From: Hevea brasiliensis
Lineage: Eukaryota; Streptophyta; Magnoliopsida; Malpighiales; Euphorbiaceae
Assembly: GCF_030052815.1 (NCBI RefSeq)
Contig: NC_079499.1
Location: forward strand, 73,671,760-73,735,759
DNA length: 64,000 bases
Direction: 5' to 3'
Part shown: in pieces, positions 1-11,003 of the stretch
How positions within the stretch are numbered: the stretch's first letter is position 1
Layout: each line of letters starts with the position of its first letter
The notes under the pieces: model-generated
The model's database searches: none
The model's input: the letters and a program-made list of their open reading frames with translations, nothing else
Told to the model about the DNA's origin: nothing
Translations under genes and position numbers: made by a program

Positions 1-690
1 ATTTATTTATTGCTTGTATATGTATACCATGAGAAATGAATGATTGAGAAATGGAAATGTTGTTGAAAAATATTGAGATTTTGATGATAAAATGGAGTTT
101 GGGATTGGTTGAAAATTTTGGAAGTGTTTTTCACAGGTACCGAAGAACTGTTTTCTCCATTTTTAGCCGGTACTCTGCTGGATTCACTGCATATTTATTT
201 TTTGTTATTTCTTTTTATTTTATTATTGGCACCACTAAGCATCATTGCTTAGCGCGTTGCTTTTGCCACGCGTAGGTTCTGGAGATACTGACCGAGAGCT
301 TAGTAGACCACAGACTGGGTGAGACCTCCTGCAGCTCTACATAGTGTCCGTGTCACCTCACCATCTTAAGTGCATTGGTAGGACACTAGGTTTGATTTTG
401 GTATTTTGTAACTAACTTTTATTTCTCTTGTGTAATTGAGACTTATGTAACGTATTTTGATGTTAATGTAAATAGTGGAAATTGTGTTTATGAATGGAAA
501 ATTGAGTATTTATTTATTGCTTGTATAAGTATACCATGAGAAATGAATGATTGAGAAATGGAAATGTTGTTGAAAAACATTGAGATTTTGATGATAAAAT
601 GGAGTTTGGGATTGGTTGAAACTTTTGGAAGTGTTTTTCACAGGTACCGAATAACTGTTTTCTCCATTTTTAGTCGGTACTCTGCCGAAT
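1..690 (+). repeat. About 506-bp tandem duplication inside the G1 5' LTR
   Basis: Bases 1-180 recur at 507-690 with only a few differences; the block 181-506 lies between them. In the 3' LTR of the same element the order is a single block equivalent to 181-506 (about 10291-10617) followed by a single block equivalent to 507-690 (about 10618-10800). The 5' LTR therefore has an extra unit that the 3' LTR lacks. How far the array extends to the left cannot be seen. Confidence 0.85.
232..277 (+). promoter_or_regulatory. Double hairpin of the gypsy LTR, subfamily 1 version
   Basis: Stem 1 pairs CTAAGC (235-240) with GCTTAG (247-252). Stem 2 pairs CGCGT (253-257) with ACGCG (268-272). TAGGT follows directly. 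The same architecture with different stem sequences is present in the subfamily 2 LTRs (for example 18332-18374). The role is unknown; an RNA structure in the element leader is the likely reading. Confidence 0.6.
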
Positions 691-897
691 TTTCTATAAA
701 ATTTTCGAAATCTCAAATAAATTATAATTTCAATAAATGACTTAAATGAATTATATTTCACAAATTATATTCAAAACTATGATAAAAATAAATTAAGAAA
801 GAATAAAAATGATTGAGATAAAATAGAGTATTCCGGTACACTGTGTGACATATTTTACTCGGATATACTGTAGACGGGTAAGGGGTGTCACATTTAG

Positions 898-909
898 TGG
901 TATTAGAGC
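898..909 (+). other. G1 primer binding site
   Basis: TGGTATTAGAGC starts 5 bp after the LTR end. It differs by one C-to-T change from TGGTATCAGAGC, the usual plant site complementary to the 3' end of initiator methionine tRNA, which primes minus-strand DNA synthesis. Confidence 0.85.
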
Positions 910-1019
910 ACGGTTTAGGCGTTTCTGGGCCTAGATTGAGTCCATACCATGCACTGCATTTGTAAGAGTCGAGGTGACACTAATGCAGATTTGTTTGTCT
1001 TTGTTATTTTGATTAGGAT

Positions 1020-2727
1020 ATGGACCCCACATCTCAGAGGGCAGTTGAGGAGGAAGTGGAGAGTCATGCTCCACCTGTAGTAGCTGAGACTGGGGGTAGG
1101 GGAGAACCTACTCCACCAGCTCCAGCAGAGCCTGCTCAGCCTCCATAGGTCGTGTTCCAGCAAATGGCTGAATTCTTCAAACAAATGGCTGGGGTAATGC
1201 CACCACCACCACCACCTCCATAGCAGAAATCACACCTGGAAAGACTAAGAAAATTTGGAGCAGTGGATTTCTTTGGCAAGAGAGAAGATGATTCTGTTGT
1301 AGCTGAAAATTGGTTGAACAGAACAGGAAGGGTTTTAAAACAACTCCACTGCACTCCAGAGCAAAACCTAGAAGCTGCCATATCTCTGTTGCAAGACGAT
1401 GCATATGAATGGTGGGATACGGTGTCTAGTGAATTGCAACCAGAAGTAATAACTTGGGACTTCTTCCTCTCAGAATTCAAGAAGAAATACGTGGGTAGTG
1501 TATACCTAGAAGAGAGAAGAAGAGAGTTCATTAACCTGAGGCAGAGACAGCTGACAGTGGCCGAGTATGAAAAGGAATTTGTCAGATTGAGCCGCTACAG
1601 AAGGGAGATAGTCCCTAATGAGGGATTAAATGACAATATAAAGATCATGATTACTACATTGGGAATCACAGACTTCACCAAGTTAGTGGAAGCTGTAATA
1701 AAAGTTGAAAAGGTTAGAATAAGTGAGCAGACCAGAAGAGAGAGACAGCAAAAGAGGGGCCCGGGTCAGTTTAGTTCATCTCCTACACCTGGGAAGAAGT
1801 TCAAAGGTCCACCTGCACAGAGTTCAGGTCAACTACAAGGTCAGGGTCAAACCCAAGGGCCCAGGCCACAGTTCACCCCTAGGAGAGGTCAGTCCACACC
1901 ATCAGTGGGTAGCTCTCCTGGGACGGGGTTTAGGGGACCAGCCCCAGCATCTTCTGCATGTCCACATTGTCTGAAATGGCATAAGGGGGAGTGTTGGAGA
2001 GTGACTGGTGCCTGCTTAAGGTATGGGTTGACAGAGCATCAGCTGAGGAACTGTCCACGCAGAACTACTACAGCTGCTCCAGCACAAGCAGACAAACCTG
2101 CTCTTGCACCACAAAGGGGTAGGAAATCTGGCAAATCTGAGGCAGTGGGACCATCACAGAGGCCTGCATTTGAGCCAGCAGAGAGGCTTGAGGGCAGACC
2201 ACCTGCCAGAGCCTATGCCATGAGAGCTCAGGAGGAGCAAGATGCCCTAGACGTCATCAGGGGTACGTTCTCCCTTTACAATACATCTGTGCATGCATTG
2301 GTAGATCCAGGATCCACTCATTCATACATCTGCATCAACCTACCCATAAAGAGCGGGATATTAGTAGGAGAGAGTGACCAAGACATTCTAGTCACTAATC
2401 CATTGGGCCACAGTGTAGTGATAAACAAAGTGTACAAAGCTTGCCCGTTATGGATTCAGGGGTATGAATTCTTGGCAGACCTGATTGCGTTGCCTTTCCA
2501 TGAGTTTGATGTGATTTTGGGAATGGACTGGTTAACACGTTATCAGGCAATAGTTGATTGTAAATTAAAGAGAATTTCTTTGAAAACTCTTGAGGGTAAT
2601 GAGATTACAGTTGTGGGGGGAAAGAACAGATTTCTTGTCCAATGTCATCTCAGCCACAGTTGCAAGAAAACTAATGAGAAAAGGTTGTGAAGCCTACCTA
2701 GCACATGTGGTGGATACTAGGTAGGCT
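1020..2727 (+). pseudogene. G1 gag and aspartic protease, broken
   Basis: The likely ATG is at 1020, in frame with the long gag frame. In-frame TAG stops at 1146 and 1221 interrupt the N-terminal segment, and another TAG near 2725 follows the protease. Gag capsid similarity to the G2 and G3 copies is clear, including the DAYEWWDTV segment near 1405. A basic, proline- and glutamine-rich linker follows, then a CCHC knuckle around 2010-2055 in which the second cysteine is tyrosine. The protease has the active-site-like motif DPGSTHSYI near 2307 and the conserved ILGMDW near 2515. The frame is lost near 2640, where the expected continuation lies in another frame. The protein would package RNA and process the polyprotein; this copy cannot make it whole. 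Confidence 0.85.
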
Positions 2728-3605
2728 AAGCTAGATCTGTGTGACATACCCACAGTAAAAGACTTCCCAGATGTGTTCCCTGAAGAATTGCCTGGTTTGC
2801 CACCAGAAAGGGAAGTTGAATTTGCTATTGATATACTGCCGGGTACAGCACCAATCTCTATTGCTTCTTATAGGATGGCGCCCACAGAATTGAAGGAACT
2901 GAAAATCCAATTACAAGAGTTACTGGATAAGGGGTTCATATGCCCCAGTGTGTCGCCATGGGGAGCTCCAGTGCTGTTTGTAAAAAAAGAAGGATGGGAC
3001 TTTGAGGTTATGCATTGATTATCCGTAGTTGAATAAAGTGACTGTGAAGAATAAGTATCCATTACCTAGAATTGATGATCTGTTTGATCAGTTGAAGGGA
3101 GAAGGAGTATTTTCGAAAACTGATCTCAGATTAGGGTATCATCAATTGAGGGTGAAAGATGCAGATGTGCCAAAGACTGCATTTGGGACTCGATATGGGC
3201 ATTATGAGTTTTTGGTGATGCCTTTTGGCCTAACAAATGCACCAGCAGCATTCATGAACCTTATGAATCGTATCTTCCATCCATACCTAGATCAGTTCGT
3301 AGTGGTCTTTATTGATGATATTTTGGTGTATTCCAAGACCAGTGAAGAACATGATGAGCATTTGAGGATTGTTCTGCAAACCCTGAGAGAAAAGAAGTTG
3401 TATGCTAAGTTGTCCAAGTGTGACTTCTGGTTGAATGAGATTGCATTCCTTGGACCCATAGTGTCAGCTGATGGGATTAGAGTGGATCCTAAGAAAATAG
3501 AAGCAGTGATGGAATGGAAGCCTCCCAGAAATACAACTGAGGTCAGAAGCTTCTTGGGGCTAGCTGGGTATTACAGAAGATTTGTGAAGAGATTTTCCTT
3601 AATAG
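2728..3605 (+). pseudogene. G1 reverse transcriptase, 5' fragment
   Basis: The RT N-terminal region with [16 protein letters not shown] begins near 2775, followed by the fingers and palm: [14 protein letters not shown], then a frameshift near 2990 and an in-frame TAG in IDYP*LNK near 3027. It resumes with [20 protein letters not shown] and the catalytic FIDDILVYS near 3310-3336, which keeps both aspartates. The thumb motif [13 protein letters not shown] sits at about 3553-3590. The frame ends where a solo copia LTR interrupts it at 3606. RT copies the element RNA in virus-like particles; this copy is inactive. Confidence 0.88.
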
Positions 3606-5713
3606 TGAAGGAACGGAAGCGTGAAAAACACAAGATTATACCATTGAATTCAAAATTTTTACCTAGGGTCACATGCACCATGCAAGATTTATTTTTATCT
3701 ATTTGATTTCAATGATAAACAACATATTAAAACTCTTTTAATATGTTTTTGGATCTGTATTTGCCATTTAAGATTTTAAAATTAATCAGATTAATTTTAG
3801 AACCCTAGATTAAATCAAGAACGATTACACTAACCTCTTGATGTGCTGCAGCGTGTCTGCGCCTTTGAGATTCGTCTTCAGGACACCAGATGTTGTCCCT
3901 CTAGCTTGTCCACACCAAGAACACCTATGGCAGCCCTTGAATGGCTTCTAAAGCTTTTTCTATTAATTAGAAAATCAAGTTCTGCCTTTTAAGAGATTAG
4001 AGATGTAAACAGGACACTAGAAACAATTTCTAGTGTTCTTAATTCAAGAGATTGATGGCTAATCTCTTTGAATTGATGAGAGATGAAGAGAAATAGCTGG
4101 AGAGGCTCAAAGTGGCGTGACAATTGAGAGGAGAGGCTGCTGGTTATGTTTTCTTTTCATAACCACACTTAAATAGCTAGGTTAACACATTAAACCCTAG
4201 CCACATGTCACCTTTTGATTAGCTCTAGGTTTAAGCGACCCAATCACATTGTGCCAAGTGTCAAACCTATATTTAATCTTGATTTTAATCATCTTACATG
4301 ATTAAAAAAACATTTGGCAAGCTTATGTGTTATGCCATGTGTCACCATCTCATGGTGCCACGTGTCACACTGTGAAATGACCAAAATGCCCCTGTGTCAT
4401 AATTTTGAGTTCTTAACCCAAAATAATTATTTTCTTCTTCAAATTAATTTATATCAAATATAAAATAATTAATTAATCTCTATTAATTAATTTCTCATCA
4501 ATTAAATTCATATTTAAACACTTTAAATATAAATTTAATTTATACTATACATCCAATAATCTAGATTTGGTTTCAAGTCATGCTAGGGACTTTGCAATTT
4601 AATTGCAAAGCAAATCTATTTAATTAATCAATTAAACTCTTTAATTAATTAATTAAATCATATTTAAATAGGTGATAACTTGTGTATGTGTGTGACTTAC
4701 TAGGCTCATCACTAATTGGCAATGAGACATGATATCAACTCTTAATATCATCAGAACTCTTTCTTACCATAAATGATTTCTCTAAATCATTTTATGAACC
4801 TCATAGACCATGGTTAACACCTAGCATAGCATGCCATGGCCAACCAATTAGTAATAAGGTTTACCTTAAATGAACCTATAATCATATGTTACCATGCACT
4901 AGAATCTCTCTGTTATAAAATCCCAACTCAAGCTGGAGTCATGGTTTATGTCAAACTCCATTTGCTATGAATATTATGTTCTCTTTTAATTCCAGTTCTT
5001 GATTAAAAGATTTTTCTCATCAGAAACTCTTTTCTGAATAAATCTATCTATCCTGGCCAGGAACTTGAAACATCAAGAACAATTAAATGAACATAGGATT
5101 TTAACTCTATTTACTTAGAGGAACAGATTCCATCTTGATCAACACCTACCTCCATATATAACTAGCAGGAGCCAACACATGCCCATATACCCATACACAG
5201 TACAAGTATGAAAGCAGTATCAAACTCAAACTACCTATATACAAGATAACTGTGCTATCTCAGGTCTAAAGATTATATGCACTGATATGATTTATGAAAA
5301 AACATTGACAAGAGTAAACTCCATGTGCTTGTCATAAGTGTCACTGGTTCGGCCTACTTATCATTTATAAGTGCCTATCATATTTGTTATATGGCATGAG
5401 ACTCACCATTCCATCTTATTTATATCTCATATAAATAACTTGGGAACAAACATGAATACAATCTTTCTGGATAAGTCATATCCTTATTATGAAGTATCCT
5501 CGATTGTGAACCTATTTATGATACTTTGTACTAGAAATATTGTCACTCATATTCTTAACAACTTAAGAATAATATTTCTAACAAAATATCAATGGACCTC
5601 TTCTATTACACATAAATATATTATGTAAACGGAAAAGTGAAAATGCCTTCTATTATTAAAAATATATACAAGATACATACTAAATGATATGCTCTAGGGC
5701 ATACTACTAACAA
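3606..5713 (-). mobile_element. Solo LTR of the copia family C, minus orientation, TSD AATAG
   Basis: 2108 bp beginning TGAAGGAACGG and ending ACTAACA. It matches the C1 3' LTR (41476-43586) along its length and the C2 LTRs in reverse. AATAG flanks it on both sides (3601-3605 and 5714-5718), so it is a bona fide insertion that later lost its internal region, most likely by recombination between its two LTRs. It splits G1 pol between RT and RNase H. The copia TATA box (TATATAA in siblings) is changed to TATTTAA here (near 4169-4175, reverse strand). Confidence 0.93.
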
Positions 5714-5718
5714 ATAGT

Positions 5719-6220
5719 TGTTCCAATGACCAAGTTGTTATACAAGAATGTCAGATTTGACTGGAATGACAAGTGTTAGACCAGTTTTGAGAAGTTAAAG
5801 GCTATGTTGACAGAGGCACCAGTGTTAACACAGCTAGTGTCAGGAAAGGACTTTGTGGTCTACAATGATGCCTCTCATAATGGGTTAGGGTGTGTATTGA
5901 TGCAAGAAGGGAAGGTGGTCGCTTATGCTTCTAGGCAGCTAAGGCCACATGAACAGAATTACCCTACCCATGATCTAGAGCTTGCAGTAATTATCTTCGC
6001 ACTGAAGATATGGAGGCACTACTTATATGTTTAAAAGTGCTACATTTACACACACCACAAAAAACTCTAAAATATTTGCCAACTCAGAAGGAGCTCAACC
6101 TTAGACAGAGGCAATGGATTGAGTTCCTGAAGGACTATGATTATATAATTGACTACCATCCTGGGAAGGCAAATGTAGTTGTTGATGCTTTGAGTAGAAA
6201 ATCCATCACAACTTTGAGAT
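5719..6220 (+). pseudogene. G1 RNase H domain, broken
   Basis: Pol resumes right after the copia solo LTR with the RT tail and the RNase H domain: LTEAPVLTQ, then [17 protein letters not shown] (catalytic-type Asp in NDAS near 5863) and [20 protein letters not shown] with the conserved glutamate. A stop TAA in ...YLYV* near 6032 and a frame change follow; the same domain continues in the next frame with [20 protein letters not shown] and DALSRKS near 6190. RNase H would remove the RNA strand during reverse transcription. Confidence 0.85.
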
Positions 6221-7754
6221 CATTGAATGCCCGTCTATCTTTGGTTCGAGATGGAGCTATTTTGGCTGAGTTGCAAGTGAGGCAAAACCTGTTACAGCAG
6301 ATTTTGGATGGGCAGAAGGTAGATGAGAAGCTAAAGGCTATTATGAGAAAAATCCTAGAAGTGAAAGAAACTGACTATGAAGTGAAAACAGATGGGTGTT
6401 TATACTACAAAGGAAGACTGTGTGTACCAGATGATGGGAAATTGAAAGCCAGTATTCTAAAAAAGGCACACACCAGTGTATATGCTATGCACCCAGGAAG
6501 TACAAAAATGTATCATGATCTGAAGCTTCAGTATTGGTGGCCTGGTATGAAGAAGGACATAACTGACTATATGACTAAATGGTTGACATGTCAGCAAGTC
6601 AAGGCAGAACATCAAGTTCCATCAGGTTTGCTACAGCCTATACGCATACCTGAATGGAAATGGGATCGGGTCACCATGCATTTTGTAAGTGGTCTACCCT
6701 CACCCAAAAGAAGCATGATGCAGTATGGGTGATAGTAGATAGATTGACCAAGCCAGTTAGGACTGACTACTCACTAGAGAAATTAGCAGAATTGTATATC
6801 AGTGAGATAGTAAGATTGCATGGAATTCCACTTTCCATCATATCTGATCGAGACCCAAGGTTTACATCGAGATTCTGAAAGAAGTTGGATGAGTCCTTGG
6901 GTACACAACTCCACTTCAGCACAGCTTTCCATCCTCAGATGGATGGGCAATCAGAAAGAGTAATCCAGGTAAACAATTGAAACCAATTAAATTAATACAC
7001 ATATTGAACTGAAATGGTAATAATAATGTGAAATATATGTCAGGTCCTTGAGGATATGCTGAGGACTTGTGTCATTGAGTTTGAGGGAAGTTGGGATAGA
7101 TACCTTCCACTGGCAGAATTTGCATACAACAATAGCTACCAAGCTAGTATCCAAATGGCCCCGTATGAAGCATTGTATGGGAGGAAATGTAGAACTCTAG
7201 TGTGCTGGACTGAATTGGGTGAAGATAAACTGGTAGGACCAGACCTGGTGAAACAAATTGAGGAGAAAGTAAAACTAATCAAAGCCAATCTGAAGGTTGC
7301 CTCAGATACACAGAAATCTTATGCCGACCTAAAGAGAAAAGAAAAAGAATATGCGGTTGGCGATAAAGTGTTCCTCAAGGTGTCACCGTGGAAGAAGGTA
7401 CTGAGGTTTGGAAGAAAAGGTAAGTTGAGCCCTAGGTTCATTGGCCCATATGAAGTCATTGAATGTGTGGGACCAGTAGCTTACAGGTTAGCTTTACCAC
7501 CAGAACTGGACAAGATCCACAATGTGTTCCACGTGTCTATGCTAAGAAGATACTGCTCAGATCCTTCACATGTCATCTCCATGGAAGAAATTGAAGTACA
7601 ACTGGATTTGACATATGAAGAAGAACCCATACGGATCCTGGCTCAAGAAGTGAAAGAGTTGAGAAATAAACAGATTCCACTGGTGAAAGTGCTTTGGAGG
7701 CACCACAACACCGAGGAGGCAACTTGGGAAAGTAAAGAGACGATGAGGCAATAG
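6221..7754 (+). pseudogene. G1 integrase with chromodomain-like C-terminus, broken
   Basis: The HHCC zinc-binding region is near 6460-6600, with one cysteine replaced by tryptophan (TKWLTCQQ, TGG at 6580-6582). The first catalytic aspartate of the DDE triad is histidine (CAT at 6679-6681), and a frameshift follows near 6705. A short deletion removes residues after VDRLTK relative to G2 and G3, and a TGA follows FTSRF near 6876. SDRDPRF and the DGQSERVIQ glutamate motif are kept. An intron-like 75-bp insertion lies at 6969-7043. The C-terminal part (7056-7754) is open, with RFIGPYEVIE, VFHVSMLRRY and LVKVLWRHHNTEEATWES, the last resembling the integrase chromodomain of plant chromoviruses that guides insertion to chromatin. 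Inactive copy. Confidence 0.85.
6969..7043 (+). other. Intron-like 75-bp GT-AG insertion in G1 integrase
   Basis: The insertion begins GTAAAC and ends ATATGTCAG, is AT-rich, has an in-frame TGA, and contains CTGAAA, close to a plant branch-point consensus. Its exact removal restores an uninterrupted reading frame between ERVIQ and VLEDML. The homologous positions in G2 and G3 have no insertion. It may be a true spliced intron or a filler insertion that happens to fit the GT-AG rule. Confidence 0.55.
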
Positions 7755-7802
7755 TTCCCTCAACTGTTTACATCAAGTAAATTTCGAGGATGAAATTTAA
7801 AT

Positions 7803-7815
7803 TAGAGGGGAAGAG
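7803..7815 (+). other. G1 polypurine tract
   Basis: TAGAGGGGAAGAG lies directly before the 3' LTR start TGTAACACC at 7817. This is the normal position of the primer for plus-strand DNA synthesis. Confidence 0.8.
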
Positions 7816-8324
7816 TTGTAACACCCTCCCTCCCTGTAACAATTTCGTACATTCTACTGTTCCGGTGATCGGTATTGGTCCGGATAGCTATAACGTCTGG
7901 AAAAATATTTAAACTAAAGTGAGGAATCATAATTAACTCAAATATTAATAAGAAAAATTTAGGAAAAATTTTAGAAATAAAATACAACCAAGTTAAATGA
8001 GCTGGTGTCCAAGCGATGGGTAACCTAGTAGGAAGTTGCGGTTCTCGCAACTAGGAGCCCTAGACCTAAGGGAAAATTCACAAAATAAATTTTGGGACTC
8101 CAGAGAAGGGTCATTAAGGTTTCTATAGCATTAGAATGCCAAGAAAATACTAAGAAAATTTTTTCAATCGGTATAGACAATTTTAGCCCGTTAAGCCAAA
8201 CGGAGGGCATTTTGGTCATTTCATCTTCAGAGATGATTTTTGGCCGACTTGTCCAATTAAGTAAATAATTATTATGATCTAAAATATGAATAAATATTGC
8301 TAAAAATTTAATTGAAAATGAGTA

Positions 8325-8349
8325 GAAAAGAAAAGAAAAGAAAAGAAAA
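8325..8349. repeat. (GAAAA)n simple repeat
   Basis: Five copies of GAAAA in the G1 3' LTR. Confidence 0.9.
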
Positions 8350-8502
8350 TAAAAGTCATATTTATGACATAAGCATGATGCAATTAAAATATTTTCACCC
8401 AACCAAATTTTGACACATCATTATAAACTACTTAAACATGAATAAAAGGAGATAAAAATTGAAAAAGTGGACAGCCATCTTCAATCTTTGGGCTGTAGAA
8501 AC

Positions 8503-8504
<2 letters not shown>

Positions 8505-8536
<32 letters not shown>
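8505..8536. repeat. (AG)16 microsatellite
   Basis: Perfect AG dinucleotide run in the G1 3' LTR, a position where GA tracts often occur upstream of transcription starts in plants; whether that applies here is not known. Confidence 0.95.
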
Positions 8537-8540
<4 letters not shown>

Positions 8541-11003
8541 AAAAAACTCCATGAAAGCTCTTGTTCAAGCTTGATTTTCCCTAAGCTCTCCACCTCAAAA
8601 CCCTAAACTTCCTTCACAAAAAATTATCCCTAAACCTTGAGGAAGCATAAGACAGCAGAAATTTGAGGAAATTTTGAAGTTGGGCAAGTCCAAGTTAGGT
8701 CACAAGTGAGGTTAGTGCCAATTCCTTCTAAAAATTTTATGTATATCATATGTGGAGTAGGAATTAAGTGTGAAAATTAAGTGAAATTAAACAAAAGTTG
8801 CATGATGAATTTTTACCATTTTTGGCAGCCATGAACTTATGAGAGTTTTGATGATTTTTTTTTTATTAAAAGAGTATATAAGCTGTCATTTGATATGAAA
8901 TTAACACTTAGCACCTTATATTGTAAGTTAATGGAAGAATAGAGGAATTGAGAATTTAGGGTTTTGACCAAATTAAGGTTTTAATCCTATAATGGTGTAG
9001 GAACATTTTAATGGTTAATTAGTGACCATTTGGTTTTTGGTAAACAAGAAATGAAGTGTCTTTAGTGATGGGATTTAAGTTTAGTGTGGCTGCCCTAGGT
9101 GACCTACAAAATTAGACATGAGTCCAGCAGGTTTGGGCAGCCATAACTTGAATTGTAGAGGTTCAATTGGTGTAAGGCTAATTGGACATAAAACTAGATA
9201 CATAATGGCACAACTTTGGTGAAGAAGCCATGCCCATAAGACTAAACGAAGTGGACCAAAAGCTTGCCCCAATCCGGGTGACCTGCAATCTGTTTCTGCA
9301 GAATGACCAAATGAACAGTCATTGTTCATTTGGCCATAACTCAGTGTAGAATGGTCCAATTGACCTGAAATTTTATCACCAACAAGTTGAGATATAGACC
9401 AAGAACTTTCATGAAGAAACCTAACCCATATTATGGCCAGAACCTATCCAACAAGGGAGTTGTAGTCACTGTTCACTGCACTGTAGATATGGTCAGTCCA
9501 GAAAAATTCCAATCCGGCCAGTTGTGGTTTTTGAACCATAACTTGAGCTACAAAACTCTAAATGGAGTGATTCAATAAAGGAAATTCAACTAGAAAAAAT
9601 AAGAAACAACTTTCATGTTGATCATTTTGCCAAATTCCCACTACAAAAATGACTAATGGAACAGAGAACATAAGGTATGAAAATTGAAAATTCTGCTCAA
9701 TTAACTTTAAGCTTAGAAATGGTATTAGCAACCAATACCAACAAATTTTGAATGCAAAATGTGGTATGTTGGGAGTATTAAAACCAGTGTACCTATTGTC
9801 TATGTAAAAGTCAATATTTTGGTTGACTAATGAAGTGAATAGTAACACCAAAACTTCAAATTCAAAAATTGTAAAACTCAAAAGTGTAAAATGCCCTAGT
9901 ATACATAACAAGATTGGTTTGGATAGCTTGGCATGCCAATAGGGTTCAGTTAGAAGTACTGCACATGGCATTATGCCATTCTGTGATTTCATGGCTTTTA
10001 GCCATTTTGACATTGTGTTGATATTTGGCCTTGTGCCTATTGTTATTACAGCTTATTAGCTGTTCTATTGCACATCGGGAGATGCATATGTGACCGATGG
10101 TGTGACGGCATGAGGTACTAGATACCCAGTGCCAGTTTACCCATTTATCTAGTCCAGTCATCCAATATAGGTTACTTGGGAAACCAAAAATGAAAGTGGA
10201 TAAATTTAATGAAATAATGAATATAACAAGTACAAAATAAGTAAGACTACAAATACTCATCGAAAATTTATTTGCAATGAGACATCAATATATTCACTGC
10301 ATATTTATTTTCTGTTATTTCTTTTTATTTTATTATTGGCACCACTAAGCATCATTGCTTAGCGCGTTGCTTTTGCCACACGTAGGTTCTGGAGATACTA
10401 ACCGAGAGCCCAGTAGACCACAGACTAGGTGAGACCTCCTGCAGCTCGGCATAGTGTCCGTGTCACCTCACCATCTTCAGTGCATTGGTAGGACACTAGG
10501 TTTCATTTTGGTATTTTGTAACTAACTTTTATTTTCTTTTGTGTAATTGAGACTTATGTAATGTATTTTGATGTTAATGTAAATAGTGGAATTTGTGTTT
10601 ATGAATGGAAAATTGAGTATTTATTTATTACTTATATATGAATACCATGAGAAATGAATGATTGAGAACTAGAAATATTGTTGAAAAATATTGAGATTTT
10701 GATGATGAAATGGAGTTTGGGATTGGTTGAAAATTTTGGAAATGTTTTTCACAGGTTTCGAAGAACTGTTTTCTCCATTTTTAGCCAGTACTTTGTCGGA
10801 TTTTTTATAAAATTTTCGGAACCTCAAATAAATTATAATTTCAATAAATGACTTAAATGAATTATATTTCACACATTATATTCAAAACTATGATAAAAAT
10901 AAATTAAGGAAGAATAAAAATGATTGAGATAAAATAGAGTGTTCCGGTATACACTGTGACATATTTTACTCGGATATACTGTAGACGGATAAGGGGTGTC
11001 ACA

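Larger units (their letters stand above)
1..892 (+). repeat. G1 5' LTR, 3' part only
   Basis: The 200 bp before 892 match the end of the 3' LTR (to 11003) with few differences, both ending GGGGTGTCACA, and 892 is followed at once by a primer binding site. The LTR start lies left of the window. It carries the conserved double hairpin (about 235-272) and the acceptor-like site ending at 643 that recur in the other gypsy LTRs. Confidence 0.9.
1..11003 (+). mobile_element. G1: Ty3/gypsy chromovirus (Tekay/Del-like), 5' end outside window
   Basis: Plus-strand LTR retrotransposon. In order it has a partial 5' LTR (to 892), a PBS (898-909), gag-protease (from 1020), RT (to 3605), an inserted solo copia LTR (3606-5713), RNase H (from 5719), integrase with a chromodomain-like tail (to 7754), a PPT (7803-7815) and a full 3' LTR (7817-11003). 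The domain order PR-RT-RH-IN is that of Ty3/gypsy; the tail with the motif EEATWE and the 3.2-kb LTR suggest the Tekay/Del branch of plant chromoviruses, which is inference. G1 lies inside the 3' LTR of G2: sequence right of 11003 continues as G2 LTR, matching the intact copy from about 23527. Its left TSD is outside the window. Many stops and frameshifts make it non-autonomous. Confidence 0.9.
7817..11003 (+). repeat. G1 3' LTR, complete (3187 bp)
   Basis: It starts TGTAACACCCTCC after the PPT and ends AAGGGGTGTCACA. Past 11003 the sequence is G2 LTR. Its 3' part matches 181-892 apart from the tandem unit extra in the 5' LTR. The stretch of about 7820-10200 has no coding sequence; it holds simple repeats (8325-8349 and 8505-8536), an imperfect hairpin at about 9306-9337 and one copy of the 155-bp-type block that is repeated in the LTR at 28060-32512. 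Confidence 0.9.

Noticed and set aside
2773..3706. Two short pol frames taken as intact RT genes
   Set aside because: They are pieces of one RT split by a frameshift and a stop; the last part of the second frame is already copia LTR sequence.
7755..7816. Space for an env-like gene after G1 integrase
   Set aside because: Only about 60 bp separate integrase from the LTR, and G2 and G3 also lack any extra ORF, so there is no env.
9558..10260. Reverse-strand ORFs of 151 and 104 residues in the G1 3' LTR
   Set aside because: They lie antisense in an LTR and the related LTR at 28060-32512 carries indels and repeats across the same part; no domain recognised.
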